Source: Sphingobacterium sp. GVS05A
Lineage (GTDB): Bacteria; Bacteroidota; Bacteroidia; Sphingobacteriales; Sphingobacteriaceae
Direction of reading: 5' to 3'
NCBI RefSeq assembly: GCF_019969845.1
Contig: NZ_JAHXYR010000009.1
Coordinates: 1-64,000 of the forward strand
DNA length: 64,000 bases
The notes under the pieces are model-generated. The model had not been told where the DNA came from, searched no databases, and saw nothing but the letters and a program-made list of their open reading frames with translations. Below are positions 1-8,944 of the stretch, piece by piece (the stretch's first letter is position 1; every line of letters begins with the position of its first letter). The position numbers and the translations under genes were made by a program.

Positions 1-80
1 TCTTCCCATTCCGAACAGAGCAGTCAAGCCCGCCAGAGCCGATGGTATTGCCGTAACAGGTGGGAGAGTAGGTCGGTGCC
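1..80 (+). rRNA. rrf: 5S ribosomal RNA, 3' part (5' end outside window)
   Basis: The first 80 bases match the conserved 3' two thirds of bacterial 5S rRNA. The loop segment TCCCATTCCGAACAG and the terminal segment GGGAGAGTAGGTCGGTGCC are both present. The 5' part is outside the window, so the preceding 23S and 16S genes probably lie to the left. The 3' end is placed at the GGTGCC before the T run at 81 and may be off by a base or two. Confidence 0.93.
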
Positions 81-91
81 TTTTTTTACAC

Positions 92-124
92 AGAAGCCCT
101 TGCTGGAAACAGTCAAGGGCTTCT
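92..124 (+). terminator. rRNA operon terminator hairpin
   Basis: An 11-bp perfect stem (92-102 with 114-124, arms AGAAGCCCTTG / CAAGGGCTTCT) lies just after the 5S gene, with a T run before it and a short T-rich stretch after it. Its position fits the end of the rRNA operon. Confidence 0.75.
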
Positions 125-479
125 TGCGTTTACATACTTCCCAAAAGATTCCGAAGAGCAATGGCGCCGCAGTTATGGAGGAACTCTTATTTTACTACCT
201 ACAGGCGGAACTGTATTTTGTTCTTTGCCTGGTCAGGCCTGTTTGGTCGATTTCGGCTTATTGTAGTGGCTCAGTTTGTTCTCCTTCCATGGGGCGTTGT
301 TGTTGTGAAGCGATGCCATAGTGGATTCTGTAATGTAAATATATCTGGTCATGGAAACCAATCTGGTATTTGTGAGGACAATTCAGCTGGACAATGTGCC
401 TATAGAAAACTGGATGTTTCAGGAAGTGCAGTATCCTCGAGCTGGCTAGCTTAAATTAATAAGTCATCGCTATAATGAA

Positions 480-518
480 ATGAATCCCACAAGTTAGACA
501 AAAACTTTTGGGATTCAT
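480..518. terminator. Inverted repeat, possible terminator
   Basis: A 16-bp inverted repeat (480-495 with 503-518) pairs with one mismatch around a 7-base loop (arms ATGAATCCCACAAGTT / AACTTTTGGGATTCAT). A weak T-rich tract follows. It sits 26 bases after the stop of a doubtful small ORF, so it may be the surviving terminator of a decayed gene. Confidence 0.4.
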
Positions 519-763
519 TATTTATAAGAAAACACATATTTGAGGAGAGACTAGCTATAGTTTACCAAGTGAGAAATGGGAAGCCAATCAAACAGATATT
601 CCTCGAACATATGATGGGGTAAAAGCCATCAAAGATTTAAGTTCTGAAGATGATGTTGAAATGCTATTGGATTGTAAGCAGAAGGCCTGTTCAATATTTT
701 AACGATTAACAGCAACTAAGGTTATAATGAAGTGCTTCAAGATTATGAAGAATTAGCACGAAA

Positions 764-793
764 AAAGGGACAACAATTTTTGCTGGCCCCTTT
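764..793 (-). terminator. Terminator of the sensor kinase gene
   Basis: Read on the minus strand, AAAGGGGCCAGCAA pairs with TTGTTGTCCCTTT (two G-U pairs and one bulged C) around a short loop, followed by TTT. It lies about 90 bases downstream of the sensor kinase stop codon. Confidence 0.5.
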
Positions 794-881
794 GTTTTTA
801 CTTTATGTTTACTTGATTTCGTGTCGATGTTAGCAGCAATTGATATTGGACGTTAATGACAGTATAATCGAGCGATACAAT

Positions 882-3062
882 CTATGATGTTAAAATTTGG
901 ACGAATGTTGCTAAATTAAAAGGCTTGACCATGATCCCATCGAACTGATGGATCTGCCCCTGAGGACTCTGTACGGTTACCTGTGATTCATCCGATGTTA
1001 ATGCAATTACTTTGCTGTTCGTGCCATGGATAGTATTGTTTCCTTTGACTAAATTCAAAATATCCCAGCCGCTAGGGCCATTCATGTTAAGGTCAGTGAT
1101 GACAATATCACTGGTGTTATTTTGAAGATACTCCATCGCCAGTGATGAATCTTGAAAAATTTGCACATCTTTGAACTGCTGTAGAGCCTGCTTAACAAAT
1201 AAATTGTTGATCGGGTTATCATCGACAATGACAATACGTGAGTTTAGCGGCAGATTGTCCTGTATAACCACTTGTGTCAGGCTTTTCTTTTCATCAGCAA
1301 TAGGAACGATTAATGTAAATGTCGATCCTCTTCCTTGTTTACTTTGCACACTTAATGTTCCATTTAGTTGCTCCGCCATAAGCTTGGAAATATGCAATCC
1401 CAATCCAAAACTATTTTTGGCCCTGAGGTCAGTCATATAATATTGTTCAAAAATATGTTCCTGATCTTTAGAAGAAATACCTTTTCCTGTATCTGAAACC
1501 TCTACCTGTAAGGTTTTCTTTCCGTCCGGGTTGATGAATGCTTTAATCTCTACTTGTCCTTTGTCGGTATATTTAATGGCATTACTCAGAAGATTGGACA
1601 CGATCTGACGCAAGCGATATGCTCCGCTCTTAATCAAGGTGTCTGGTTCTATGGCAATATTGCTGATTAGCTTAAGCCCTTTTTTATCAGCCTGGCTTTG
1701 TTGCATTTTTATCAGATTGGCAAGTAAGTTGGCTGGTGAAAAATATTCTTCTTTAATTTCCAGCATGCCTGATTCTAATTTGCCAAGATTGAGTATATCT
1801 TCAACAGTATCATTGATAACATGGATATCCTTTGTGATGGAATCCAATAATGCTGGATTAACGCGATTGTTGGACGTGTTGTTCTTTAAGAGGTCAATGA
1901 CGCTGACCAGCGAATTGACTGGTGTACGTACATCATGGCTCACGTTAGCCAATATACTGGTTTTTTCTTTGGCTGTACGCAATGCATAATCTCGTGCTGC
2001 TGTGATTTTACGTTCGTAAATAATGGTATTATAATGATAGGACAGAATTAGGGTCACCATAATAATCATTAGAATGATTGAGGCAATAACTTGATTTCCG
2101 AAAAAGGCAGAGTTTTCCTTATACAATTTGAAATCCTGTATCTCTGCCGCCCGTAAGGACTCATCTTCTTGTGTTTTTATCTTGAGCAGGGCGGTGCTGA
2201 TCGTGCTAAAAAGGGCATAGTTTGATTGTAGGAGTTGTCTTTCTTTGTCCTGAAGCGCGACAAAAGAACGACGGATTTTGCTGAAATCTTGCTTATAGAA
2301 CGATTCATTCTGTTCAATTAATGTCTGTATCTGGCTATGGATTGCTTTGATCTGATTGACATTAAATTGCTGTTCAAATTTGTCAGAGACTAAAGTGTCA
2401 TTTTTTGCTTTGAAAATCCTGGTGAGCAGTTTTTCCTTTTTTCTGACAATTGTATCTTTTTTGCTGACAGTTAAGGAGGTATCTCGTAATATTCTGCTAA
2501 CAACGGAATCCGCATCTATCCGATTGGTTGTTGGACGTAATGTTCGACTGGTTTTAGTTAAAAGGGAAAGGGAGTCCTTTGCCAGGAAAATCATATTATC
2601 TACGGATTTCTTGATGCGTGCGAATTCATCAGAGAGATGTATGTTTTGTTCCAGTGGTGTATTGGTTGAGAACGATATTCCTTTTTTGGAAGAAAGGGTA
2701 GAAAGAGAGTCAATATAAAAACGAAGGCTATCTAGGTTTTTTGTATAGTTTGCCAAATTTTGAGCACTGAAATCTACCGTATATGAACGGAATGCATTCC
2801 CCGCAGCATTATAAGAGGCAAACAGCTCATAAAATAAACTTGTCAACTGATTTTTAGAGCTATAGGCTTTATTTAGACGAGCTTCGGTTTTTTGATATTC
2901 AATATATTGATAGGTAAATATCGAACCGATATACACTAAAGAAAGAATCAGAAAAGCAATTAAAACTGTCCTGAAAATAAATATTTTTCTATTATTTTTC
3001 ACGTTGTTTACTCTTTCAACCAATAAATTAATTACAGCCTCTTTATTTAGTATGGAATTCAA
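882..3062 (-). CDS. Hybrid sensor histidine kinase / response regulator
   Basis: This is a membrane two-component sensor of 726 residues. A first membrane segment lies near residues 29-52 and a second near 325-342. The long, mostly helical region between them is probably periplasmic and matches no sensor fold I recognise. A HisKA domain follows, with the phospho-acceptor His376 in SHDVRTP, then a HATPase_c domain (DTGKGISSKDQEHIFEQYY and FGLGLHISKLM motifs). A C-terminal receiver domain spans about 600-726, with acidic residues in VDDN, the phospho-acceptor Asp in ITDLNM, and the KPF lysine. There is no HPt domain, DNA-binding output or Y_Y_Y propeller, so this is not a classical PUL hybrid regulator and its partner is elsewhere. 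It is divergent from the GH20 gene at 3262, which suggests but does not prove a link to the glycan locus. Confidence 0.93.
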   Translation of the reverse strand: MNSILNKEAVINLLVERVNNVKNNRKIFIFRTVLIAFLILSLVYIGSIFTYQYIEYQKTEARLNKAYSSKNQLTSLFYELFASYNAAGNAFRSYTVDFSAQNLANYTKNLDSLRFYIDSLSTLSSKKGISFSTNTPLEQNIHLSDEFARIKKSVDNMIFLAKDSLSLLTKTSRTLRPTTNRIDADSVVSRILRDTSLTVSKKDTIVRKKEKLLTRIFKAKNDTLVSDKFEQQFNVNQIKAIHSQIQTLIEQNESFYKQDFSKIRRSFVALQDKERQLLQSNYALFSTISTALLKIKTQEDESLRAAEIQDFKLYKENSAFFGNQVIASIILMIIMVTLILSYHYNTIIYERKITAARDYALRTAKEKTSILANVSHDVRTPVNSLVSVIDLLKNNTSNNRVNPALLDSITKDIHVINDTVEDILNLGKLESGMLEIKEEYFSPANLLANLIKMQQSQADKKGLKLISNIAIEPDTLIKSGAYRLRQIVSNLLSNAIKYTDKGQVEIKAFINPDGKKTLQVEVSDTGKGISSKDQEHIFEQYYMTDLRAKNSFGLGLHISKLMAEQLNGTLSVQSKQGRGSTFTLIVPIADEKKSLTQVVIQDNLPLNSRIVIVDDNPINNLFVKQALQQFKDVQIFQDSSLAMEYLQNNTSDIVITDLNMNGPSGWDILNLVKGNNTIHGTNSKVIALTSDESQVTVQSPQGQIHQFDGIMVKPFNLATFVQILTS

Positions 3063-3128
3063 ATTTAAGACTTAAAAATGAAAGCTGTTGTTTATAACTG
3101 TCAATTAATCGCTACTTTTTAAAAAACT

Positions 3129-3143
3129 TACACAATCGTTTGA
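3129..3143. promoter_or_regulatory. Candidate operator, 13-base motif shared with 13713-13725
   Basis: The sequence ACACAATCGTTTG lies between the divergent sensor kinase and GH20 genes. The same 13 bases occur in inverse orientation between the GH2 and second SusC genes. Its core CAATCGTTTG is nearly palindromic around CG (8 of 10 positions), as in LacI/PurR-type operators. The assignment rests on this similarity and position only. Confidence 0.35.
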
Positions 3144-3261
3144 TTGAAATGACGAGTCGGTAGTACAATTTTTATTTTCTATTTTACCGATGGAAACCTA
3201 AATGAGTCAAATTTTGGCTCAAAATAATTCATTTTTAATAAAGGAACAAATTGTAAAACTG

Positions 3262-5274
3262 ATGAAAAAACTGTTTATTTCAGCAATGTTGTCGTTAATT
3301 ATCGGACAGGTAAGCCACGCGCAACCTATTGTAAATATCATTCCAAAACCACAGGAAATCACTTACGGGGAAGGTTTATTCCAATTTGATCCACAAACGA
3401 CCGTAAGTTTTAAAAATTGTAGTGTTAAAGATGTGGACCTGTTCATTAAGCAATTGCGGCAAGCAAGTCATTATCCAATGACGGAAAAAAGGCAATCAAG
3501 CAATACGATAGAGTTTATTTTAGATAAAAAACTGGATCTGCCTAGTGATGAAGGGTATCAATTGGATGTGTCTACTAAAAAGGTTACGGTGAAGGCAAAG
3601 ACAACACATGGTCTTTTCAATGCATCACAATCGTTGCGCCAGCTCCTGCCCGCTGCAATCGAGACAACTAATCGTGCTGTAAATGAATCCACTTGGTCCA
3701 TTCCTGCTGTTGCGATCAAAGATTATCCCCGATACCACTGGCGGGGGTATATGAAAGATGTAAGCCGAACATTCTATTCGATAAACACAGTGAAGAAGTA
3801 CCTGGATGCAATGGCTTTATATAAAATGAATACTTTTCATTGGCATTTGACGGATGATCAGGGCTGGCGTATCGAAATAAAAAAATATCCAAAATTAACG
3901 GCAGAGAATACGACTGTCTTCCACCGTACTGAAAAACAACCGGCTGAGCGTAGCGGTTTTTATACGCAGGAGCAGATAAAGGAGGTGGTTCAGTATGCTA
4001 GAGAACGCAATATTACAATTGTTCCTGAAATTGATGTACCGGGACACTCCTGGCCAACAATATTGGCCTATCCTGCTTTGGGGGTGAATAAGAATTCTTA
4101 CCCCAATCATATTTTTCCTTTCGTGTCGTCCTGGAGTTATTGGGGTAATCAGTTTACACCAAATACACTTGATCCGACAAAAGAGACGACCTATCAATTT
4201 TTGGATGATGTGTTTACCGAGATTGCCAGTCTATTTCCAGGAAGCTATATTCATTTTGGAGGGGATGAGGTCCGTCATGATTTATGGGAAAAGGAACCAC
4301 ATGTACAGGATTTTATGAAGCAGCATCAGATTGCCGATGTCAAAGCATTACAAAGTTATTTTGTACAACGTGTATCGGCTATCATTGTTCAGAAAGGGAA
4401 AAAGCCTATTGGTTGGAATGATATCTTGGCCGATGCTAAGAATCTTCCCAAAAGTACAGCTATTATGAGTTGGCTTGGAGAGGAGGCGATTAAGGAGGCG
4501 ACCAAAGATGGATTTAAGGCTGTGGCGACACCAGCCTCGCATTTGTATTTCGATATTACACAGGCAGATCGCAATGATGGCACAATGACCGACCTGGCCT
4601 ATCCGCAGATTAATTCCTTAAAAAGGGTCTATGACTTTGATCCATCAAATGGGCTGACAGCAATGGAGGATCAATTGGTGTTGGGGGTACAGGGGAATAT
4701 GTGGTCGGCGATTGCCCAGGATATCAAAGATATGAATGTGCAGAATTTTCCACGCTTACTTGCCGTCGCTGAAATAGGCTGGGCTTCTAAGTCAAAGAAA
4801 GATTATGCGGAGTTTTGCCGTAGACTGGATGCTAATCTTCCACGTCTGGATTCTATGCGGATTGATTACTATCATACCGGCGGTTATATCGCAGGTAGCT
4901 GGAAAAGTGATGACATTAAAGAGGAGTATAGTACATTAACCTTTGATGTGACAAAGAAGATCTATGACAATGGACGGGCACAAGCTGGTTTTTTCTTTGT
5001 AGAAGGCAAGAATTTTCTGGAGATAGATGCTGTCCAATTGCTGCAAGATGGTCGTATTATTGATGAGGATCGACATCATGCGCTTGCGGACAAATTTAGA
5101 GGAACGAATAAGATTAAACCCTTTTATTACAATTTCGCCGTGAGAGATTATAATCCGAATGCCAAGTACGAAATCAAGGCTCGGGTAAGGGGGGCTGGTG
5201 GCGTAGATTCAAAAGGCAATTTTACATTTAATCTGTCACCAACCCTTCCTTTCAACAAAACCGAGAAAAGATAG
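3262..5274 (+). CDS. GH20 beta-N-acetylhexosaminidase with C-terminal extension
   Basis: An exported exo-beta-N-acetylhexosaminidase that removes terminal GlcNAc or GalNAc by substrate-assisted catalysis. I chose the ATG at 3262 because it gives a clean signal peptide (MKKLFISAML...SHAQ); an in-frame ATG at 3202 only adds 20 polar residues. A GH20b-type N-terminal domain (about 24-155, with the NIIPKP start) precedes the TIM barrel. The barrel shows HWHLTDDQGWRIEI near 194, PEIDVPGH near 255, and the catalytic pair Asp335-Glu336 in HFGGDEV. The last 130 residues after the barrel form a beta-rich extension, possibly carbohydrate-binding, which the second GH20 in this window lacks. A strong terminator follows, so it is probably transcribed alone, upstream of the first SusC/SusD pair. 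Confidence 0.95.
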   Translation: MKKLFISAMLSLIIGQVSHAQPIVNIIPKPQEITYGEGLFQFDPQTTVSFKNCSVKDVDLFIKQLRQASHYPMTEKRQSSNTIEFILDKKLDLPSDEGYQLDVSTKKVTVKAKTTHGLFNASQSLRQLLPAAIETTNRAVNESTWSIPAVAIKDYPRYHWRGYMKDVSRTFYSINTVKKYLDAMALYKMNTFHWHLTDDQGWRIEIKKYPKLTAENTTVFHRTEKQPAERSGFYTQEQIKEVVQYARERNITIVPEIDVPGHSWPTILAYPALGVNKNSYPNHIFPFVSSWSYWGNQFTPNTLDPTKETTYQFLDDVFTEIASLFPGSYIHFGGDEVRHDLWEKEPHVQDFMKQHQIADVKALQSYFVQRVSAIIVQKGKKPIGWNDILADAKNLPKSTAIMSWLGEEAIKEATKDGFKAVATPASHLYFDITQADRNDGTMTDLAYPQINSLKRVYDFDPSNGLTAMEDQLVLGVQGNMWSAIAQDIKDMNVQNFPRLLAVAEIGWASKSKKDYAEFCRRLDANLPRLDSMRIDYYHTGGYIAGSWKSDDIKEEYSTLTFDVTKKIYDNGRAQAGFFFVEGKNFLEIDAVQLLQDGRIIDEDRHHALADKFRGTNKIKPFYYNFAVRDYNPNAKYEIKARVRGAGGVDSKGNFTFNLSPTLPFNKTEKR

Positions 5275-5300
5275 TATATCCAATATATTTTTCGATTGGA

Positions 5301-5330
5301 CAAAAGCAGCTGACTCGGTAGCTGCTTTTG
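5301..5330. terminator. Terminator after GH20
   Basis: A perfect 11-bp stem (CAAAAGCAGCT / AGCTGCTTTTG) with an 8-base loop starts 26 bases after the GH20 stop. Confidence 0.75.
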
Positions 5331-5393
5331 TTGTTAGAAAAACCTTCTAATTTCTAAATATTTGTTCTTTTTAGAGCGAAAAGTCCCCGCTAT

Positions 5394-5420
5394 ACCCGTT
5401 GTTTTATAAAAACAACGGGT
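5394..5420. terminator. Second hairpin between GH20 and SusC
   Basis: A perfect 12-bp inverted repeat (5394-5405 with 5409-5420, arm ACCCGTTGTTTT) with a 3-base loop and a T-rich sequence after it. It could be a backup terminator. The 5275-5628 stretch otherwise holds only AT-rich leader DNA and the repeat at 5539. Confidence 0.45.
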
Positions 5421-5538
5421 TAATTATTCTAATAACATGTCTGTGAAATGTAAAAAAACAATCTTGTTTTCAGTTTCTTTTATTCAATTTCATTTTTATT
5501 TTCAAATTCTTTTATTTAATTTCCTGATAGAATCAACT

Positions 5539-5565
5539 GTCTTTTATGATTTTTTTATAAAAGAC
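5539..5565. repeat. Inverted repeat upstream of the first SusC
   Basis: Arms GTCTTTTAT (5539-5547) and ATAAAAGAC (5557-5565) are perfect complements 9 bases apart, about 65 bases before the SusC start. It may be an operator or a leader hairpin. No T run follows, so a terminator is unlikely. Confidence 0.4.
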
Positions 5566-5628
5566 AAAATACCAATAAACCTTTGGTAATTGTTTGTAAA
5601 CTATTATCTAAATACCTCCATCTTAATT

Positions 5629-8600
5629 ATGAAAAAGAATTATCTTTTTTACAGCAAAGCCAGACCTTTAAGTCTTTTAGGTCTAGGTCTTTTATGCTCG
5701 TCCCCTAATTTAATTGCGAGCAATTTGAAATCGAAATTGAGCTATTTTCATGTCGAACAGCAGCAAATTTCGGGTAGTGTAAAGAATGAAAAAGGCGACC
5801 CACTCGCTGGCGCTACGATTACCGTGAAAGGTAGTACGATTCAAGCAGCGACTGATGCCAATGGTAGCTTTTCCATTCGCGCCAAACAGGGAGATTTTTT
5901 GGTTATCAATTATCAGGGTTATGCGCGACAAGAGGTCGCGGTGAGCAGTGGAACGATTGCTGTGACGATGATTCGAAATACCGAATCGTTGGAAGAGGTT
6001 GTTATCGTGGGCTATGGTAAGCAAAAAAAGGGAAATCTAACCGGGGCTGTCGCAGCGGTAAACTCCGAACAACTGAAAAATATCTCGCCATCCAATCTGT
6101 CCAATACCTTGGCGGGCAGGGCTGCCGGGGTGAATGTGACCAATACCTCAGGGATGGCCGGAGCTTCCTCTTCCTTACGTATCCGTGGTGCTGCTGTCGA
6201 ACCGCTTTATGTGATTGATGGTGTGGTGCGCGACAAAGCGGCTTTTGATGCGCTGGAAGCAAATGAAGTCGATCAAATGAGTTTTTTGAAAGATGCCGGA
6301 ACCGCCGCTGTATATGGTACAAGAGCAGGGAATGGCGTTGTACTGGTGACGACAAAAAAAGGTACTGCCCAAGCACCGGTATTCAATGTGCAGAGTAATT
6401 ATTCCTTCAGTGCACCAACACAGACTTTATTGGCCAATCTGACTACCGCTACGGATGAGCTAATCTATCAGAATCGAGTTTCCCAATTCCGTTGGGAACA
6501 GGGCAAGAAAAGTGAACCGTGGGTGGCTCCAAATGGGCAGCGCGAATTTGACTATTTTAAAGACAAAAATTATAATACCAATGATGTGATCTGGCGAAAT
6601 CCTTTCAGCCATAGGCAGTCTATTGCTGTTAACGGTGGTGGCGACAAGATTACCTATTATGCTTTATTGAGCTATCGGAAAGAAAACGGATCTTATAAAT
6701 CGCTGGATCACGAAAAATTTAATCTCCGCAGCAATATTTCAGCTAAGATCAGTGACGCATTTAGTATGGATTTTAATATCTCAGCCAATCAGACGAATTC
6801 CAATAGGTTCTTCTGGCCATTTAGCACATCTGCCAGTGATGATGATTTCGATGTTTCGGATTTTTACCGCGTTACTTTCAACTGGCCTAAGATGTATCCC
6901 TTCTATCTAACTGCGGATGGGACGCCGAGCAATACTCCAACGGCTTATCCAGTACAGACACCGATGGGAAGCTGGCAGGCCTGGAATGTGATTGACCAGG
7001 TCATCGGCGATCGGTACATTGATCGCAAAGTACGTCAGGTGAATCCGATCATGACCCTTAATTTAAAATTGGATAAACTGTTAGAGGGACTTTCTACAAA
7101 ACTGGTGGGAAGTTATGTAGCGGAAGACTACATGCGCAAACGTTATATGAGTTTCCAAAAGAACTATACATTTACTTCGCTGAATCCGAATGGGAACCGC
7201 TTCATACCAGCCCCACCGTCAGAGGATAGGACAAATGTATTCACTTTTAGCCAGGCTCAACCTTTTATGGACTATAACCCACAGCGAAAATGGCAATACC
7301 AGGTGGACTGGTTCCTCAACTATAACCGCAAATTTGGCAAACATACGGTGGATGGTCTGGTTGTTTATGAGCAGTTTAAATCAGGCAATACGAACATCAC
7401 ATCGCGCGCGGAAAATCCAATTATCCCCTTGGATCAGATGTATATTTATCCGACAGACAGGAGCATGCGATCAACAGATGCTTTTGAATTAATGGACGCA
7501 CGACGCGGGGTGATCGGTCGGGCGAACTATAACTATGCGGATAAGTATATTGCCGAGTTTTCTTTCCGTTACGATGGTTCGCCTTTATTCCCAAATGATA
7601 AGCGCTGGGGATTTTTCCCATCCATGTCCCTGGGCTGGCGTATGTCGGATGAGAACTTCTTTTCGTCCATCAAAAATACAGTCAGTGATCTAAAACTACG
7701 GGCATCGTACGGAAGTTCGGGCAACTTTGTGGATGTGGAAGGCTATTCGATATTACCCTATTCGTATATGGAGAAATATAGCTCGATCATCACTTCGCGA
7801 ACAGGAAGCAGAACACCGGTGCCGGGATATATTTTTGGCGATAGCTATTACACCGGGGTAACATACCTTGATAACCCGACCACGAACCTTACCTGGACAA
7901 AATCAAAGAGTTATAACGTAGGGATAGACTTTGGTTTTGTTCACAATAAACTGACGGGTAGTTTAGATGGCTTTATCCGCAAAGAGAGTGATATTCTCGG
8001 AACGAGGGGGATTAAGGTTCCGGATAATTATGGTAGAGGGCTGGCACCTGAAAACTATGCGGCACGAAGCTTTAGAGGGGGCGAGCTCTCACTCAACTGG
8101 AATGATAGGGTTGGTGAAGTTTCTTACGGTTTGAATGCGAATATGGGTTATGCAAAAGACCGATGGGATATTTTTGACGAAGAACCTTCCTACGCGGCAG
8201 GAGGGCGGGAAAATTTTCGGTCCAAGGTAGGGCGACCTGAAAATCGCATTATTGGTTTGGAAGCTTCGGGACTGGTCCGTACGCAGGCGGAAGCTGATGC
8301 GCTGAAAGGAAAAGGCTTTAAAACCTATGGACGTGATCCTTATCCTGGGATGATTCTATATAAAGATATCCGTGGGCAGAATTACTCGGACCAGCCTGAT
8401 GGCATTATCGATGATAATGATATGCAGTTACTTTCGGAGAATAATACGCCTCGCATTAACTATGGATTTGGATTTAACGCCAGCTGGAAGGGGTTTTATG
8501 TCTCTGCTTTATTTCAAGGGGTATTGGCTTATGATCGTGTGATCAGCAATCAGGAAGGGGCAGGAATGCGGCAACATGGGGATACCTTTAGACCTTATTA

Positions 8601-8934
8601 CCCGATCTGGACTTCGGATGTCTGGACCCCAGATAATACGGATGCTAAATACCCACGACCTGTAGGCTATAATTGGCAGGAATCAGGGGCAACCTCGTCG
8701 ACATTCTGGATCCGCAATGGAGCTTATATGCGATTACGGGATTTAAATATTTCCTACACACTGCCGCAAGCAATGATGGAAAAAATCAAAATGAAGAGTG
8801 TCAACGTATTCTTAAATGGTACGAATCTATTTGTTTTTTCGCCGATGAAGGAATTCCATGATCCAGAGCAAAAAATGTACGATTCCTATCCAGTGATGAA
8901 AACGTTCACATTGGGCCTTGATGTTAAATTTTAA
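5629..8934 (+). CDS. SusC-type TonB-dependent receptor (pair 1)
   Basis: An outer-membrane barrel that takes up oligosaccharides with its SusD partner, powered by TonB. From the ATG at 5629 it is about 1,100 residues; an upstream in-frame ATG at 5590 adds 13 residues before the MKKNYLF signal region. After the signal peptide comes a CarboxypepD_reg-like domain (QQISGSVKNEKGDPLAGATITVKG region), then a TonB box-like segment (EEVVIVGYG), a plug domain (LAGRAAGVNV, IRGAAVEPLYVIDGV, AAVYGTRAGNGVVLVTTKK) and the barrel, ending in a terminal aromatic. It has no N-terminal STN domain and no neighbouring FecR, so it is probably not a signal-transducing receptor. The SusD gene follows after 10 bases. 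Confidence 0.96.
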   Translation: MKKNYLFYSKARPLSLLGLGLLCSSPNLIASNLKSKLSYFHVEQQQISGSVKNEKGDPLAGATITVKGSTIQAATDANGSFSIRAKQGDFLVINYQGYARQEVAVSSGTIAVTMIRNTESLEEVVIVGYGKQKKGNLTGAVAAVNSEQLKNISPSNLSNTLAGRAAGVNVTNTSGMAGASSSLRIRGAAVEPLYVIDGVVRDKAAFDALEANEVDQMSFLKDAGTAAVYGTRAGNGVVLVTTKKGTAQAPVFNVQSNYSFSAPTQTLLANLTTATDELIYQNRVSQFRWEQGKKSEPWVAPNGQREFDYFKDKNYNTNDVIWRNPFSHRQSIAVNGGGDKITYYALLSYRKENGSYKSLDHEKFNLRSNISAKISDAFSMDFNISANQTNSNRFFWPFSTSASDDDFDVSDFYRVTFNWPKMYPFYLTADGTPSNTPTAYPVQTPMGSWQAWNVIDQVIGDRYIDRKVRQVNPIMTLNLKLDKLLEGLSTKLVGSYVAEDYMRKRYMSFQKNYTFTSLNPNGNRFIPAPPSEDRTNVFTFSQAQPFMDYNPQRKWQYQVDWFLNYNRKFGKHTVDGLVVYEQFKSGNTNITSRAENPIIPLDQMYIYPTDRSMRSTDAFELMDARRGVIGRANYNYADKYIAEFSFRYDGSPLFPNDKRWGFFPSMSLGWRMSDENFFSSIKNTVSDLKLRASYGSSGNFVDVEGYSILPYSYMEKYSSIITSRTGSRTPVPGYIFGDSYYTGVTYLDNPTTNLTWTKSKSYNVGIDFGFVHNKLTGSLDGFIRKESDILGTRGIKVPDNYGRGLAPENYAARSFRGGELSLNWNDRVGEVSYGLNANMGYAKDRWDIFDEEPSYAAGGRENFRSKVGRPENRIIGLEASGLVRTQAEADALKGKGFKTYGRDPYPGMILYKDIRGQNYSDQPDGIIDDNDMQLLSENNTPRINYGFGFNASWKGFYVSALFQGVLAYDRVISNQEGAGMRQHGDTFRPYYPIWTSDVWTPDNTDAKYPRPVGYNWQESGATSSTFWIRNGAYMRLRDLNISYTLPQAMMEKIKMKSVNVFLNGTNLFVFSPMKEFHDPEQKMYDSYPVMKTFTLGLDVKF

Positions 8935-8944
8935 TTGATTTTTA

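Larger units (their letters stand above)
131..881. other. Gene-poor stretch with possible decayed coding remnants
   Basis: No convincing intact gene is visible in these 750 bases. Several short open stretches read like protein but lack starts or are broken by stops and frame changes. One, around 150-240, contains a GGTVFCSLPGQACLV-like segment. Another ends at 454 (GICEDNSAGQCAYRKL) just before a hairpin. A third spans about 562-702 (from LPSEKWEANQTD to a stop after CSIF), and a fourth lies around 732-840 (YNEVLQDYEELARKKG). They could be remnants of one or two small genes. I recognise no family, and chance ORFs remain possible. Confidence 0.3.

Noticed and set aside
161..454. 97-codon ORF after the 5S rRNA
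   Set aside because: Composition of the first half is unlike a protein (many Arg, Trp, Cys), no start signal; treated as part of a possibly decayed region instead.
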